A stretch of 52,103 nucleotides of DNA from Acidobacteriota bacterium (GTDB lineage Bacteria > Acidobacteriota > Terriglobia > Bryobacterales > Bryobacteraceae), in assembly GCA_023436715.1 (NCBI GenBank), contig JAEZIJ010000222.1, positions 1 to 52,103 on the forward strand, written 5' to 3'. This document shows positions 37,186 through 46,174 of the stretch, piece after piece. Every line of letters begins with the position of its first letter. Position 1 is the first letter of the stretch. Position numbers and translations under genes: made by a program. The notes beneath the pieces were generated by a model that had not been told where the DNA came from, ran no database searches, and saw only the letters and a list, made by a program, of their open reading frames with translations.

Positions 37186-38742
37186 ATGGATGGACATTTA
37201 CTAAGTTGGGTTCTGTTCACGCCGCTGATCGGGATGGCGGTCCTGCTGCTGATCCCTTCCGCGCAGAAGAATCTGATCCGGCTCTGGGCGAACATCGCGG
37301 CGCTGGCGGGCTTCCTGGTCTCGCTGCCGCTGGTGTTCGGGTTCGACAAGAACGCTTCCGGCTTTCAATTCGTAGAGAAGGCCGACTGGATCCCAGCGCT
37401 CGGCGTGAAGTACATGATCGGCATCGACGGCATCAGCCTCCTGCTGGTCATGCTGACCACGGTGATCGGCTGCGTCGCCATCCTCTCCTCCTGGAACGCC
37501 ATTCAGGAGCGCACGAAGGAATACTACGCGATGTTCCTGCTGCAGCAGGTGGGAATGATCGGCGTGTTTGTGTCGCTCGATTTCTTCATGTTCTTCGTGT
37601 TCTGGGAGGTAGTGCTGGTGCCGATGTACTTCATCATCGGCGTGTGGGGCGGTCCGCGGAAACTCTACGCGGCGATCAAGTTCTTCGTTTACACTCTGGC
37701 CGGCGGCGCGCTGATGCTGCTCGGCATCCTGACGCTCTACTTCCAGCACTTCCAGCAGTTCGGGTTCTACACGTTCGAGATCTCCGAACTGATGAAACTG
37801 AACCTTTCGTCCTCAGTCGAGCAGTGGGTCTTCTGGGCGTTCTTCATCGGCTTCGCCATTAAGGTGCCGATGTTCCCGTTCCACACCTGGCTTCCGGACG
37901 CCCACGTCGAGGCGCCCACGGCAGGCTCCGTCGTGCTGGCCAGCGTGCTGCTGAAGATGGGGACCTACGGTTTCATCCGTTTCTCCCTGCCGCTGCTGCC
38001 CAAAGCGTCGATGAATGCCACCATCGTGCAAATCCTGATCGCGCTTTCGCTGGTGGGCATCGTTTACGGCGCGCTGGTGAGCCTGATGCAGCAGGATTGG
38101 AAAAAACTGGTGGCCTACTCATCCTTGAGCCACCTCGGCTTCTGCACGCTGGGCATCTTCGCAATGAACCCGAACGGGCTGGCCGGCAGCGTCATCCAGC
38201 AGATCAACCACGGCATCTCGACCGGCATGCTCTTCCTCGTTGTGGGCATCGCGTATGAGCGGCGCCACACACGCGAACTGAAGGAATATGGCGGGCTCGG
38301 ACACGTGATGCCGGTCTATGCCATCGTGGCGGCGGTCGCGATGCTCAGTTCCGCGGGCTTGCCGTTGCTCAACGGTTTTATCGGAGAGTTCACGATATTG
38401 CAGGGCGCGTTTGAAGCGAACCGCGCGTGGGCGGCTGTCGCCGTCACCGGCGTCATTCTCGGCGCGGCATACCTGCTCTGGATGTACCAGCGGACGATGC
38501 TCGGGCAGATCACGAATGCCAAGAACCTGCGGCTGCCCGATCTGAGTTTGCGCGAACTGGCGACTTTTGTGCCGCTGATCGCATGGGCGATCTGGATCGG
38601 CCTGTACCCCAAACCGTACTTCGACGTCCTCGAAAAGCCGGTGGCGCAGATCGTCGAGCGCGTCAGGCCGGGCTACTTCCAGAAGCCAGCCGGCATCCAG
38701 GCCGGCGCCGGTGTTTCAGTCACAGCGGAGGCTGCCCGATGA
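37186..38742 (+). CDS. nuoM: NADH-quinone oxidoreductase subunit M
   Basis: 518 residues, antiporter-like membrane subunit. WEVVLVPMYFIIGVWGG (the key glutamate region), KVPMFPFHTWLPDAHVEAPTAGSVVLASVLLKMGTYG, DWKKLVAYSSLSHLGFCTLG and GLPLLNGFIGEFTIL are conserved. Starts four bases after nuoL; its stop overlaps the nuoN start by four bases. Confidence 0.98.
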   Translation: MDGHLLSWVLFTPLIGMAVLLLIPSAQKNLIRLWANIAALAGFLVSLPLVFGFDKNASGFQFVEKADWIPALGVKYMIGIDGISLLLVMLTTVIGCVAILSSWNAIQERTKEYYAMFLLQQVGMIGVFVSLDFFMFFVFWEVVLVPMYFIIGVWGGPRKLYAAIKFFVYTLAGGALMLLGILTLYFQHFQQFGFYTFEISELMKLNLSSSVEQWVFWAFFIGFAIKVPMFPFHTWLPDAHVEAPTAGSVVLASVLLKMGTYGFIRFSLPLLPKASMNATIVQILIALSLVGIVYGALVSLMQQDWKKLVAYSSLSHLGFCTLGIFAMNPNGLAGSVIQQINHGISTGMLFLVVGIAYERRHTRELKEYGGLGHVMPVYAIVAAVAMLSSAGLPLLNGFIGEFTILQGAFEANRAWAAVAVTGVILGAAYLLWMYQRTMLGQITNAKNLRLPDLSLRELATFVPLIAWAIWIGLYPKPYFDVLEKPVAQIVERVRPGYFQKPAGIQAGAGVSVTAEAAR

Positions 38743-40211
38743 CGTTCTACACCTCCCAGGATCATTTCGTTCTCGTGCCGGCGATCATGCTGGCGCTGTT
38801 CGGATGCGCCGTTCTTCTGTTTGACTTCCTGATTTTCCCGTCGCCGAAGCAGCGGAAGTACCTGCTGATTTTCGTCGTGCTCGGGCTGGCATTCACCGGC
38901 TTCGGGTTGTGGCACCAGCAGAGCTATCTGTCCTCCCAAGGCATCCCCGAAATCACGGCGTTCGGGGGCTCGCTGACTGTTGACGGCTTCGCACTGTTCT
39001 TCAACTGGATTTTCCTGGCCGCCAGCTTCATCGTCTCGATCGTGTCTTACAAGTACCTCGAGATCGAAGGCGAGCACCACGGCGAATACTACGGCCTGAT
39101 CCTGCTGGCCAACTGCGGCATGTTTTTCCTGGCCACGGGAACGGACCTCGTGACGTTGTTTATCGGCCTGGAACTGATGGCCCTGTGCTTCTACATCATG
39201 GTCGGGTTCCTGCGCGGCGACAAACGATCGAACGAGGCGGCAATGAAGTACCTGCTCCTCGGAGCGTTTTCGAGCGGCTTCCTGGTGTACGGCTTTTCGG
39301 TGATGTACGGCCTGAGCGGCTCCACCAGGCTGCGCGAGATCGCGGTCGCGCTGGCCGGCCGCGGCTTGTGGGACCCGATGGTGTTCCTCGCACTGGGGAC
39401 TACCGCCGTCGGGCTGCTGTTCAAGATTTCCGCCGTGCCCTTCCACATGTGGGCTCCGGACGCGTATGAGGGCGCGCCGACGACGGTTACGGCCTACCTA
39501 TCGGTGGGGTCGAAGGCTGCCTCGTTCGCCTTCCTGGTGCGGATGTTCCTGGGTCCGCTGGCGTCCTCGCGCGAGATCTGGGTTCCGCTGCTGAGCGCCA
39601 TCGCCATTGCGACACTCACGGTGGGCAACCTGGCCGCGCTCAGCCAGACGAACGTCAAGCGCCTGCTGGCTTACAGTTCGATTTCGCACGCCGGGTACAT
39701 TCTGCTCGGCATCATCGCCGGCAACACAACCGGCCTGAATGGCGTGGCCGTTTACATGATGGTTTACACCTTCATGAACCTGGGCGCGTTCATGGTGATC
39801 GTGGCGCTGCGGCGTAAGGACATCATCGGCGACGACATCGAAGACCTTTCCGGCCTCATGCGCAAGAGCCCGGTTCACGCGGTGCTGATGCTGATTTTCA
39901 TCAGTGCGCTCGCAGGCATTCCGCCCACGGCCGGTTTCCTGGGCAAGTACTACATTTTCCTGTCGTTGATTGAGACCGGCCATTACGTTCTGGCCGTAAT
40001 CGCGACGCTTTACGTGGCGGTGGCGATTTACTACTACTTCCGCATGGTCCGCAGCATGTTTGTCAGCGAAGCGACGGATAAACTGCCGGTGGCATCGAGC
40101 TTCGGCCTGCGGCTGGCGCTCGGCCTTACGGGCGCGATGACGCTTCTGATCGGGATTTATCCCGAGCCGTTCCTGCGGCTGGCGCAGACGTCGACTTCCC
40201 TGATTCGATAG
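38739..40211 (+). CDS. nuoN: NADH-quinone oxidoreductase subunit N
   Basis: 490 residues from the ATG at 38739 (ATGA overlap with nuoM); a longer upstream frame is antisense-like and ignored. Features: LFIGLELMALCFYIMVGFLRGD, EAAMKYLLLGAFSSGFLVYGFSVMYG, FKISAVPFHMWAPDAYEGAPTTVTAYLS, NVKRLLAYSSISHAGYILLG and GIPPTAGFLGKYYIF. Third antiporter-like proton-pumping subunit. Confidence 0.98.
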   Translation: MTFYTSQDHFVLVPAIMLALFGCAVLLFDFLIFPSPKQRKYLLIFVVLGLAFTGFGLWHQQSYLSSQGIPEITAFGGSLTVDGFALFFNWIFLAASFIVSIVSYKYLEIEGEHHGEYYGLILLANCGMFFLATGTDLVTLFIGLELMALCFYIMVGFLRGDKRSNEAAMKYLLLGAFSSGFLVYGFSVMYGLSGSTRLREIAVALAGRGLWDPMVFLALGTTAVGLLFKISAVPFHMWAPDAYEGAPTTVTAYLSVGSKAASFAFLVRMFLGPLASSREIWVPLLSAIAIATLTVGNLAALSQTNVKRLLAYSSISHAGYILLGIIAGNTTGLNGVAVYMMVYTFMNLGAFMVIVALRRKDIIGDDIEDLSGLMRKSPVHAVLMLIFISALAGIPPTAGFLGKYYIFLSLIETGHYVLAVIATLYVAVAIYYYFRMVRSMFVSEATDKLPVASSFGLRLALGLTGAMTLLIGIYPEPFLRLAQTSTSLIR

Positions 40212-40223
40212 AGCAAGTACCTT

Positions 40224-41402
40224 ATGGAAAGCATTCTTAACAGCCCGTTGCTCGTACCCTTGATCATCTCGGTGGTGCTCATCGGGTTCGTCCCCTTGCT
40301 GGCCGGCTATCTCTCGCTGGTTGAGCGCAAGGTGCTGTCCGACTTTCAGGTACGGCTTGGTCCGATGCGCGTGGGTCCTCACGGGCTGCTCCAGCCGATC
40401 GCCGATGCGCTGAAGTTGATCGTCAAGGAAGATATCATTCCGGCTCAGTCCGATAAGCCCATCTTCTGGATGGCTCCGGCGCTCTCAACCTTCACGGCGC
40501 TGACCGCGTTCGCGGTCATCCCGTTCACTTCGGTGATTCGAGTGGCGGACGTCAACGTGGGCCTGCTGGTGGTCAGCGCGATGTCGGCGGTTGGAATTCT
40601 CGGCACCGTGCTCGGCGGCTGGTCGGCCAACAGCCACTACGCGCTGTTGGGAGCTCTGCGCAGCGGCGCTCAGCTCATCAGCTATGAGGTGGCGCTGGCG
40701 TTCTCGATGCTTTCCGGAGTGATGCTGGCGGGCACGCTCAGCATGGAAGGCATCGTCAGGGCGCAAGCCGAGCGGCAGATCTGGTTCGCGTTCGACAATT
40801 TCGGCCTGATGCTGCTGCCGTTCATCACTTACATGATTGCGGCGATTGCGGAAACCAATCGCGCCCCGTTCGACCTCCCCGAAGCCGAATCCGAACTGGT
40901 GGCGGGCTTCCACACCGAATACAGCGGGTTCCGTTTCGCGCTGTATTTCCTGGCTGAGTACGCCAACGTTTTCGTGATTGCTTCCGTCGCGGTTACGCTG
41001 TTCTGGGGAGGCTGGCTGCGTCCGTTCCCGAATGTGGCTTGGCTTGCTTATCCACTGAACTTCGGGGCGCCCCTCGTGCTCCTGGCTGGTTCGGGTGTGA
41101 TGTGCTTTTCGCTCTCGCGCCGGCTCAAGAGCGTGCCGCAGCGGCTGTTCCTGATTGCCGTGGGCGCGGTTCTCATCCTCATGGGCCTGCTGTTCCTCCT
41201 GCCGCCCGTCAACAATGCCGTCATCGGGCTGTTCTGGTTCTTCTTTAAGGTGGGGCTGATCATCTACGCCATGATCTGGTTCCGCGGCACCTGGCCTCGC
41301 TTCCGTTACGACCAATTGATGAACATCGGCTGGAAACGCCTGATCCCGATCGGCATGGGCGTTGTGATGGTAAACGCAGTCGTCGGGATGCTGAGGGGGT
41401 AG
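40224..41402 (+). CDS. nuoH: NADH-quinone oxidoreductase subunit H
   Basis: 392 residues, eight or more membrane helices; links the quinone site to the membrane arm. LAGYLSLVERKVLSDFQVRLGPMRVGPHGLLQPIADALKL, AETNRAPFDLPEAESELVAGFHTEYSGFRFALYFLAEY and FRYDQLMNIGWKRLIP are the diagnostic segments, with the conserved charged loops complete. Its place after nuoN is unusual: nuoH normally sits between nuoG or nuoD and nuoI. Confidence 0.97.
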   Translation: MESILNSPLLVPLIISVVLIGFVPLLAGYLSLVERKVLSDFQVRLGPMRVGPHGLLQPIADALKLIVKEDIIPAQSDKPIFWMAPALSTFTALTAFAVIPFTSVIRVADVNVGLLVVSAMSAVGILGTVLGGWSANSHYALLGALRSGAQLISYEVALAFSMLSGVMLAGTLSMEGIVRAQAERQIWFAFDNFGLMLLPFITYMIAAIAETNRAPFDLPEAESELVAGFHTEYSGFRFALYFLAEYANVFVIASVAVTLFWGGWLRPFPNVAWLAYPLNFGAPLVLLAGSGVMCFSLSRRLKSVPQRLFLIAVGAVLILMGLLFLLPPVNNAVIGLFWFFFKVGLIIYAMIWFRGTWPRFRYDQLMNIGWKRLIPIGMGVVMVNAVVGMLRG

Positions 41403-41404
41403 TT

Positions 41405-41524
41405 GTGAAGGACCTGGACGAAGCGCGCCGCCGGCGCTCGGGAGCGAGGAATCTCGTCCTCTGGATTCTGGTTGCAGCAGCGTTCGTTTTCCTCTGGTCT
41501 TCCGCCTTGCCGCCGTTTGCCTGA
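41405..41524 (+). CDS. 39-residue single-helix membrane peptide downstream of nuoH
   Basis: A GTG-started frame begins two bases after the nuoH stop and ends in TGA at 41522-41524. The product starts VKDLDEARRRRSGARN, a basic cytoplasmic end, then LVLWILVAAAFVFLWSSAL, one membrane helix, and ends PPFA. Positive-inside charge and tight spacing suggest a real gene translated with the nuo operon. The helix recalls the N-terminal anchor of FtsH, but no protease part follows. No ribosome site other than the nuoH end. Function unknown. Confidence 0.5.
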   Translation: MKDLDEARRRRSGARNLVLWILVAAAFVFLWSSALPPFA

Positions 41525-41572
41525 AGGCGCTGACCGCGCGGCCGTGAGCCGCGCACGTCCCGCCTCGATAGG

Positions 41573-41588
41573 ACCGCTCCCTTGCGGT
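41573..41588 (+). repeat. REP-like short hairpin repeat
   Basis: ACCGC-TCCCTT-GCGGT, sister of the hairpin at 759-774 (one base differs in the loop). It lies between the small peptide gene and the convergent MFS gene and may help end transcription. Confidence 0.5.
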
Positions 41589-41597
41589 TCTGCCCGG

Positions 41598-42845
41598 CTA
41601 CGCTCGCGCTGTGCGACTCGCCGCCGGCCGCCGCGTGCTCATAAACGCGAAGCCCGCGGCGCCCAGCATCGCCAGGCCGGCCAATTGATAGATGCGCAGG
41701 ATGCCCACCCAGTGCGCCACGAAGCCGGCCATGAGAAACCCGGCCACCTGCGCCATCGTGACCAGCGAGTAGATGGCGCTGGTTGCACGGCCCAGAATCT
41801 CGTGGGGCGTTTCCTCCTGCAGCAGCGTCTGCGCGGAGACAACGATACAGGCGGTCCCCATGCCGAACACGAGCGCGCAGGACAGTACCACCGCCGGCCG
41901 GCTCCAAAGCGATAGCACGAGGATGCTGGTGCCCATCAGCAGAATGCCGAGCGCAATCGTCAGGGACTTCGAGCGGTGCTGGCCGAATCGGCCTATGGCC
42001 CACGCCGCCGCGATCGTCCCCGCTCCCACGAGCGAAACGAGTACGCCGAACAATCGCGAACTCCCGGCAAGCACGTCACGCACGAACACGGCCGCAAGCG
42101 CGTCGAAAAAGCTCACCGCGAAAATCGCGGCCATGACGGAGACCGTGAGGAACAGGATGAGCGAGTGACTCGCCATGAAGCGGAAGCCCTCGGTCAGTTC
42201 TGAAGCGACCGATCGCGGCACGGTTCGCTTCACCGGCAGGCCAGGAGGCCTGTCCCACGCGCGCGGGACCGTCACACACGCCAGCAGCATCGCGGAGAAA
42301 ACAAAGCTGAAGCTATCGAGCAAGAAGCAGATGTTCTCTCCGAAGCGCGCCACCAGCAGACCCGCAACCGCCGGGCCGATAATCTTGTTGAGATAGAACG
42401 TCTGCGTGTTCGCCGCGTTGGCGACGAGCAACTCGTCTTTTTCCACAAGCAACGGGATGACGGTCGTCTGCGCTGGGAGGAAGAAACACGAAACAGCGCT
42501 CAGTGCCAGTATGATGCCGTAAACCGGATTGAGCGCGGAAGGAATCACCAGCAGCGCCGCAAGCACCGCACGCGCGAGGTCGCTCGCGATCATCGTAGCC
42601 TTCGGATTCCAGCGGTCAACGAACACCCCGGCAACGGGGCCGACCACGGCCACAGGCAGCGCGAACGCAACCATCACCCAACTCACCTCGGCGGGTGTTC
42701 CGCGCCTCCCAAAGGCCGCCAGGCTCAGCAGCGCCACCAGCGCGAGCCAATCGCCGAAACTGCTTACCGTTTGCGCCAGCCAGATGGCGAGAAAATTCCG
42801 GTTCCGGAGGACCCGCCCGAACGTGACCGCTGTACCAGGAGTCAT
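41598..42845 (-). CDS. Major facilitator superfamily transporter (MFS_3-like exporter)
   Basis: 415 residues from the ATG at 42845; the open frame extends upstream but that part overlaps the DUF2461 gene. About 12 membrane helices. NRNFLAIWLAQTVSSFGDWLALVALLSLA opens the chain and GPVAGVFVDRWNPKATMIASDLARAVLAALLV is the loop 2-3 signature of the MFS_3/enterobactin-exporter-like group (EntS type). GRATSAIYSLVTMAQVAGFLMAG lies in the second half. Its substrate is unknown; siderophore or drug efflux is typical. It overlaps the DUF2461 stop by four bases and is its downstream partner. Confidence 0.88.
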   Translation of the reverse strand: MTPGTAVTFGRVLRNRNFLAIWLAQTVSSFGDWLALVALLSLAAFGRRGTPAEVSWVMVAFALPVAVVGPVAGVFVDRWNPKATMIASDLARAVLAALLVIPSALNPVYGIILALSAVSCFFLPAQTTVIPLLVEKDELLVANAANTQTFYLNKIIGPAVAGLLVARFGENICFLLDSFSFVFSAMLLACVTVPRAWDRPPGLPVKRTVPRSVASELTEGFRFMASHSLILFLTVSVMAAIFAVSFFDALAAVFVRDVLAGSSRLFGVLVSLVGAGTIAAAWAIGRFGQHRSKSLTIALGILLMGTSILVLSLWSRPAVVLSCALVFGMGTACIVVSAQTLLQEETPHEILGRATSAIYSLVTMAQVAGFLMAGFVAHWVGILRIYQLAGLAMLGAAGFAFMSTRRPAASRTARA

Positions 42846-43591
42846 CTGGTCCGGTTGGGACGCCGCCCGGCGGGCGCTTTCAGGAACGTGGCGGGATCGG
42901 GTTTCCGCCTTGCACGCAGCAGCGGCGTATTGAGGAACTCGACAAACGGCGTCAACACGCGAAAGCGCGTCAGGACTTCCTCGAACAGCCGTGGGCCGGT
43001 AGCAAGCTTCGGATCGAGCAACACCCACAAGAGCAGTTGCTTGTAGCGCACGAGATCGGCGGCAGGATGGTCCGCCGGAAAGCCTTTGGGGACACGGGAG
43101 AGGCGGTCTCCCTGAAGTTCGCCCATCGCGGCGCGCAGCGCGCCGTCCGCCGTCAGCCGCCGGAACTCCTCGTGGTGTTCCAGCAGGTGCATCCGTACCG
43201 CCCGCAGTTCCTCCGGCGCAGGCATATAGACGCCCGCCGCCACTTCGATTTCTTCAGCCGAAACGCTGAAATAGAGGCCCGCGCCGGCGTGCCGGTCGAA
43301 GCCGCGCCTCTTGAATGCGGCGGCGATTTGCGTCTTGTACGGGGTCTTGTCGTGGCTGAAGCGGGTGTCGCGATAGATCCGGAAGATGGCTTCGGAAGGC
43401 TCGGACACGTATTCCGGCGCAAATGCCATCAAATCCGCGTTGAGCGCGGACACGAGTTCCAGCATCGGCGCCTTTACCTGCTCCTCGTATACGTGCTTCC
43501 GGGGCTGGAACCACTCGCGGCGGTTGTTCTTCTTCAGTGCGCGGAGAAACCGAATGCCTTCCTCAGGGAACCCGGCAAAAGCAGCGCTCAT
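42842..43591 (-). CDS. DUF2461 (TIGR02453) family protein
   Basis: 249 residues. FLRALKKNNRREWFQPRKHVYEEQVKAPM near the start, IFRIYRDTRFSHDKTPYKTQIAAAF and GAGLYFSVSAEEIEVAAGVYMP are the family's diagnostic segments. The ending LRARRKPDPATFLKAPAGRRPN is basic. A GGAGG ribosome site lies seven bases before the ATG. No biochemical function is known for the family. It is cotranscribed with the MFS gene and divergent from murB. Confidence 0.9.
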   Translation of the reverse strand: MSAAFAGFPEEGIRFLRALKKNNRREWFQPRKHVYEEQVKAPMLELVSALNADLMAFAPEYVSEPSEAIFRIYRDTRFSHDKTPYKTQIAAAFKRRGFDRHAGAGLYFSVSAEEIEVAAGVYMPAPEELRAVRMHLLEHHEEFRRLTADGALRAAMGELQGDRLSRVPKGFPADHPAADLVRYKQLLLWVLLDPKLATGPRLFEEVLTRFRVLTPFVEFLNTPLLRARRKPDPATFLKAPAGRRPNRTR

Positions 43592-43618
43592 TCAGCGAAC
43601 CTCCGGGCAGGAGCCGAA

Positions 43619-43627
43619 TGGGATAAT
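43619..43627 (+). promoter_or_regulatory. Possible extended -10 of murB
   Basis: TG-G-GATAAT lies 13 bases before the murB ATG within the 49-bp divergent gap. No -35 is evident. It implies a leader of only a few bases; murB has no ribosome site upstream, consistent with leaderless translation. Confidence 0.35.
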
Positions 43628-43640
43628 GGTTGTGAAATAA

Positions 43641-44603
43641 ATGCAGACCATCGACGAGGCCCTCCAGAGTCTCAGCCTGATCTCTAATTTACAGGTTTCG
43701 GCGGGCGCGCCGCTCGCCCCGCATACGCGCTTCGGCTTGGGCGGACGGGCGGATATCTATGCGGAGACCTCCCACGTCTCGATCTTCATGGAGGCGCTGT
43801 CCGTTGCACGGGCCAGCGGGCTGGCTTACACGGTAATCGGGGGCGGAACAAACCTCGTAGTGTCCGATGAAGGATTCCGCGGCGTCGTGCTCAAGTTCAC
43901 GGCGAAATCGATTCGCCTGGAGCCCGGCAGAGTCGTCGCAGACGCCGGGGCAGAACTCCAACAGGTGATCGATTTCGCGATTGCGCACGGACTTGGCGGC
44001 ATAGAGACGCTCGCCGGGATCCCCGGGTCGTTCGGCGCCGCCGTTTACGGCAACGCGGGCGCGTACGGGCACTCAATTTCTGAGGTCGTGCGACTCGTCA
44101 CGTTTCTGGACGGCGATTGCGTCCGCGACTTCGACAACGCACAGTGCGAGTTCCGCTACCGGGAAAGCGTCTTCAAGCGCCGCAAGCAGTGGACGATTTT
44201 CTCCGCCGCGCTCGAACTGCCGGCAGCGGATGCGTCCGCACTGCGCCGCACAGCAGACGAGATTATCGCGGTGCGCAACGCGAAGTTCCCGCCCACGATG
44301 AAGTGCGCGGGCAGCATTTTCAAGAACCTGCTGTTTTCCGAACTGCCTCCGGCGGTTGCCGCAAAGGTCCCTGAGAGCGTGGTGCGCGAAGGCAAGGTGC
44401 CGGCGGCGTACTTCCTCGAGCAGGCCGGCGCGAAAGGCCTTGCGAAAGGCGATATTCGCGTGGCGGATTATCACGCCAATCTGATCTACAACGCCGGCGC
44501 GGGCACAGCACGCGACCTCTGCGAGATCATTGCCGAGTTGAAAACCCGCGTCCGGGAGCGATTCGGGTTTGAGTTGGAAGAGGAAGTACAATATGTGGGT
44601 TAA
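43641..44603 (+). CDS. murB: UDP-N-acetylenolpyruvoylglucosamine reductase
   Basis: 320 residues. It reduces UDP-GlcNAc-enolpyruvate to UDP-MurNAc with FAD and NADPH. LAPHTRFGLGGRADIYAE, YTVIGGGTNLVVSDEGFRGVVLKF, GLGGIETLAGIPGSFGAAVYGNAGAYGHSI, ECEFRYR-like CEFRYRESVF, KCAGSIFKNL (proton-donor serine) and EQAGAKGLAKGDIRVADYHANLIYNAGAGTARD are present. A single MurB gene outside the dcw cluster. The last residues (FGFELEEEVQYVG) match the type with a conserved C-terminal strand. Confidence 0.96.
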   Translation: MQTIDEALQSLSLISNLQVSAGAPLAPHTRFGLGGRADIYAETSHVSIFMEALSVARASGLAYTVIGGGTNLVVSDEGFRGVVLKFTAKSIRLEPGRVVADAGAELQQVIDFAIAHGLGGIETLAGIPGSFGAAVYGNAGAYGHSISEVVRLVTFLDGDCVRDFDNAQCEFRYRESVFKRRKQWTIFSAALELPAADASALRRTADEIIAVRNAKFPPTMKCAGSIFKNLLFSELPPAVAAKVPESVVREGKVPAAYFLEQAGAKGLAKGDIRVADYHANLIYNAGAGTARDLCEIIAELKTRVRERFGFELEEEVQYVG

Positions 44604-44621
44604 GTCCCACTCGGCACACCT

Positions 44622-45631
44622 ATGAAACTCACCGCTCTTCTCTGTTTATTAGCAGCAGCGCCGCTCGCGGCACAACGCAAGCCCGGCAGCCCGCTCGATC
44701 ACCTGCCCGGCAACATCGAGGTGCTGACCTATTTCGGCGAGCGCGCCGACATTTCACCCGATAACCAGCGGGTCGCCTTCATGAACAAGAGCTTCGGCGA
44801 CGCGCTCGCGATCGACCTGAAGACCCGTGCCATCCGCTGCCTGACGTGCAACGTGCCGGGCGCAGCGTTCCTGCGCGTCATGCATCTGGCGACAGGCGAC
44901 TACATCCTCATCGGGCCCGAGAAGTTCACGGACATCCACGTCAGCCGGAGCCGCGACAACGAACTGTGGTTCCTCGGAAAGGAGCGCGGCTCGAAGCCCG
45001 TGCGTCTGGACGCAAAAATGAGCGAGGGCGCGGCCATATCCAAGAAGAGCCTCAAGATCGCTTTTTCCGAAACACCGGATCAGCATCCGGAGTTCGCACC
45101 CGGCTATTCCCGCCTGGTCACAGCCGACGTTGCGCTCTCCGGCAGCACCGCGCGGCTCACCAACAGGAAAGTCGTTTGGGAGAGCAAGGACCGCGGTGCA
45201 CGATTGAGGCGCAGGACTTCTACGACAACGACCGGAAGATGGTGTTCGCCTGCTACGAGCCCGAGGGCATGGCCTCCGTAATGGGCCTGGATCTCGAGAC
45301 CGGCGCAGTGACAAACTTCTCCAAGGCGCCCGGCACCTACAACGAGCCGGAAGGGATTTTTCCGGACGGCAAATACACGCTCGTCGAGGCGGACCGGCAG
45401 GTGAAGCAACTCGGGGGGAAAGGTGGTTCCGGCCCGATCGATATTTGGAAGCTGCGCTTGGACGGCACCGGCCAGGACTTCACTCGACTCACACACTTCA
45501 ACGATTACGAGGGCTGGAAAGCATCAAACCCTGTCGTAGCCACCGATGGCCGCTTCATGGCATTCCAGGTTGCGCGCAGCTCGGACCCCGCGGGCGTAGG
45601 CTACGGCTTGCTGCTGTACCGGTTCAGGTAA
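44622..45631 (+). pseudogene. Exported TolB/PD40-like beta-propeller protein, frameshifted
   Basis: Two frames together make one protein of about 337 residues. The first (44622-45196) has a signal peptide (KLTALLCLLAAAPLAAQ) and propeller strands (RADISPDNQRVAFMNKSFGDA, SEGAAISKKSLKIAFSETPDQ). The second (45197-45631) resumes with CTIEAQDFYDNDRKMVFACYEPEG, NEPEGIFPDGKYTLVE, PIDIWKLRLDGTG and ASNPVVATDGRFMAFQVARSS. Restoring one base near 45196 (CGC GGN TGC) joins them exactly, so this is a one-base deletion or a sequencing error. If real, the gene is dead; the intact rest suggests a recent event. Periplasmic location likely; function unknown. Confidence 0.75.
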
Positions 45632-45646
45632 GAGCACCCAAGAGGA

Positions 45647-45672
45647 AAAGGGAGGGGCTGAGCCCTCCCTTT
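45647..45672. terminator. Bidirectional intrinsic terminator
   Basis: AAAGGGAGGG (45647-45656) and CCCTCCCTTT (45663-45672) make a perfect 10-bp stem with a six-base loop. It lies between the convergent propeller gene and the LPxTA-protein gene, with T-rich sides in both directions. Confidence 0.85.
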
Positions 45673-45673
45673 G

Positions 45674-46174
45674 TCAGGCAAGTTTCCTGTTTGCGATGCG
45701 GATGCCTACCGCGGCGCCCAGCGAAAGGAGCCCCAGGAGTCCCATCAACGGATAGTTGCTCGCGGTCTGAGGCAGCTTCCCGTGCTTTGCCTTGGCCGTC
45801 TCGACCCGGACCATCTGGTGACCGCCCGTAGTGCTTTCAGAAATCATCACACGGCTCCCCACCTTTACATCGGGAGCTACCTGAGAATCCGGACCCAGAT
45901 TGATCTGCCGCGTCTGCCCGCTCGATTCTTTTACCGTGATGCTCTGGTTGGGTGTGTAGGCGGTGACTTTGCCGCTGATCATGCTGCCGTGATCTCCAGG
46001 TTGCCCTGCAGGCGCTCCAGGTTGCCCCGCAGGCGCCTGAGTTCCCTCGCCCTGCATTGCGCCCTGATTTTGCTGATCGCTCGGATTCGGATTCTGATCC
46101 GTGTTCTGTGCGAATACCGCTGGCGCAATCAACAGAACGGCTGTTAAGACCGCGCCAAATGCTTTCAGTTTCAT
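45674..46174 (-). CDS. Exported protein with LPxTA-type C-terminal sorting-like tail
   Basis: 166 residues. A signal peptide (KAFGAVLTAVLLIAPAVFAQ) is followed by an Asn/Gln/Pro-rich stretch (about 22-65) with a repeated APAGQPGAPAGQPG. A small beta-rich domain (about 65-130) has SGKVTAYTPNQSITVKESSGQTRQINLG and VKVGSRVMISES. The tail is LPQTAS, then a hydrophobic span (PLMGLLGLLSLGAAVGI) and a basic end (RIANRKLA). That order (LPxT-like motif, helix, Arg/Lys) is the layout of sortase or related surface-sorting signals, unusual in a diderm bacterium. It ends at a strong terminator. The mature domain was not recognised. Confidence 0.7.
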   Translation of the reverse strand: MKLKAFGAVLTAVLLIAPAVFAQNTDQNPNPSDQQNQGAMQGEGTQAPAGQPGAPAGQPGDHGSMISGKVTAYTPNQSITVKESSGQTRQINLGPDSQVAPDVKVGSRVMISESTTGGHQMVRVETAKAKHGKLPQTASNYPLMGLLGLLSLGAAVGIRIANRKLA

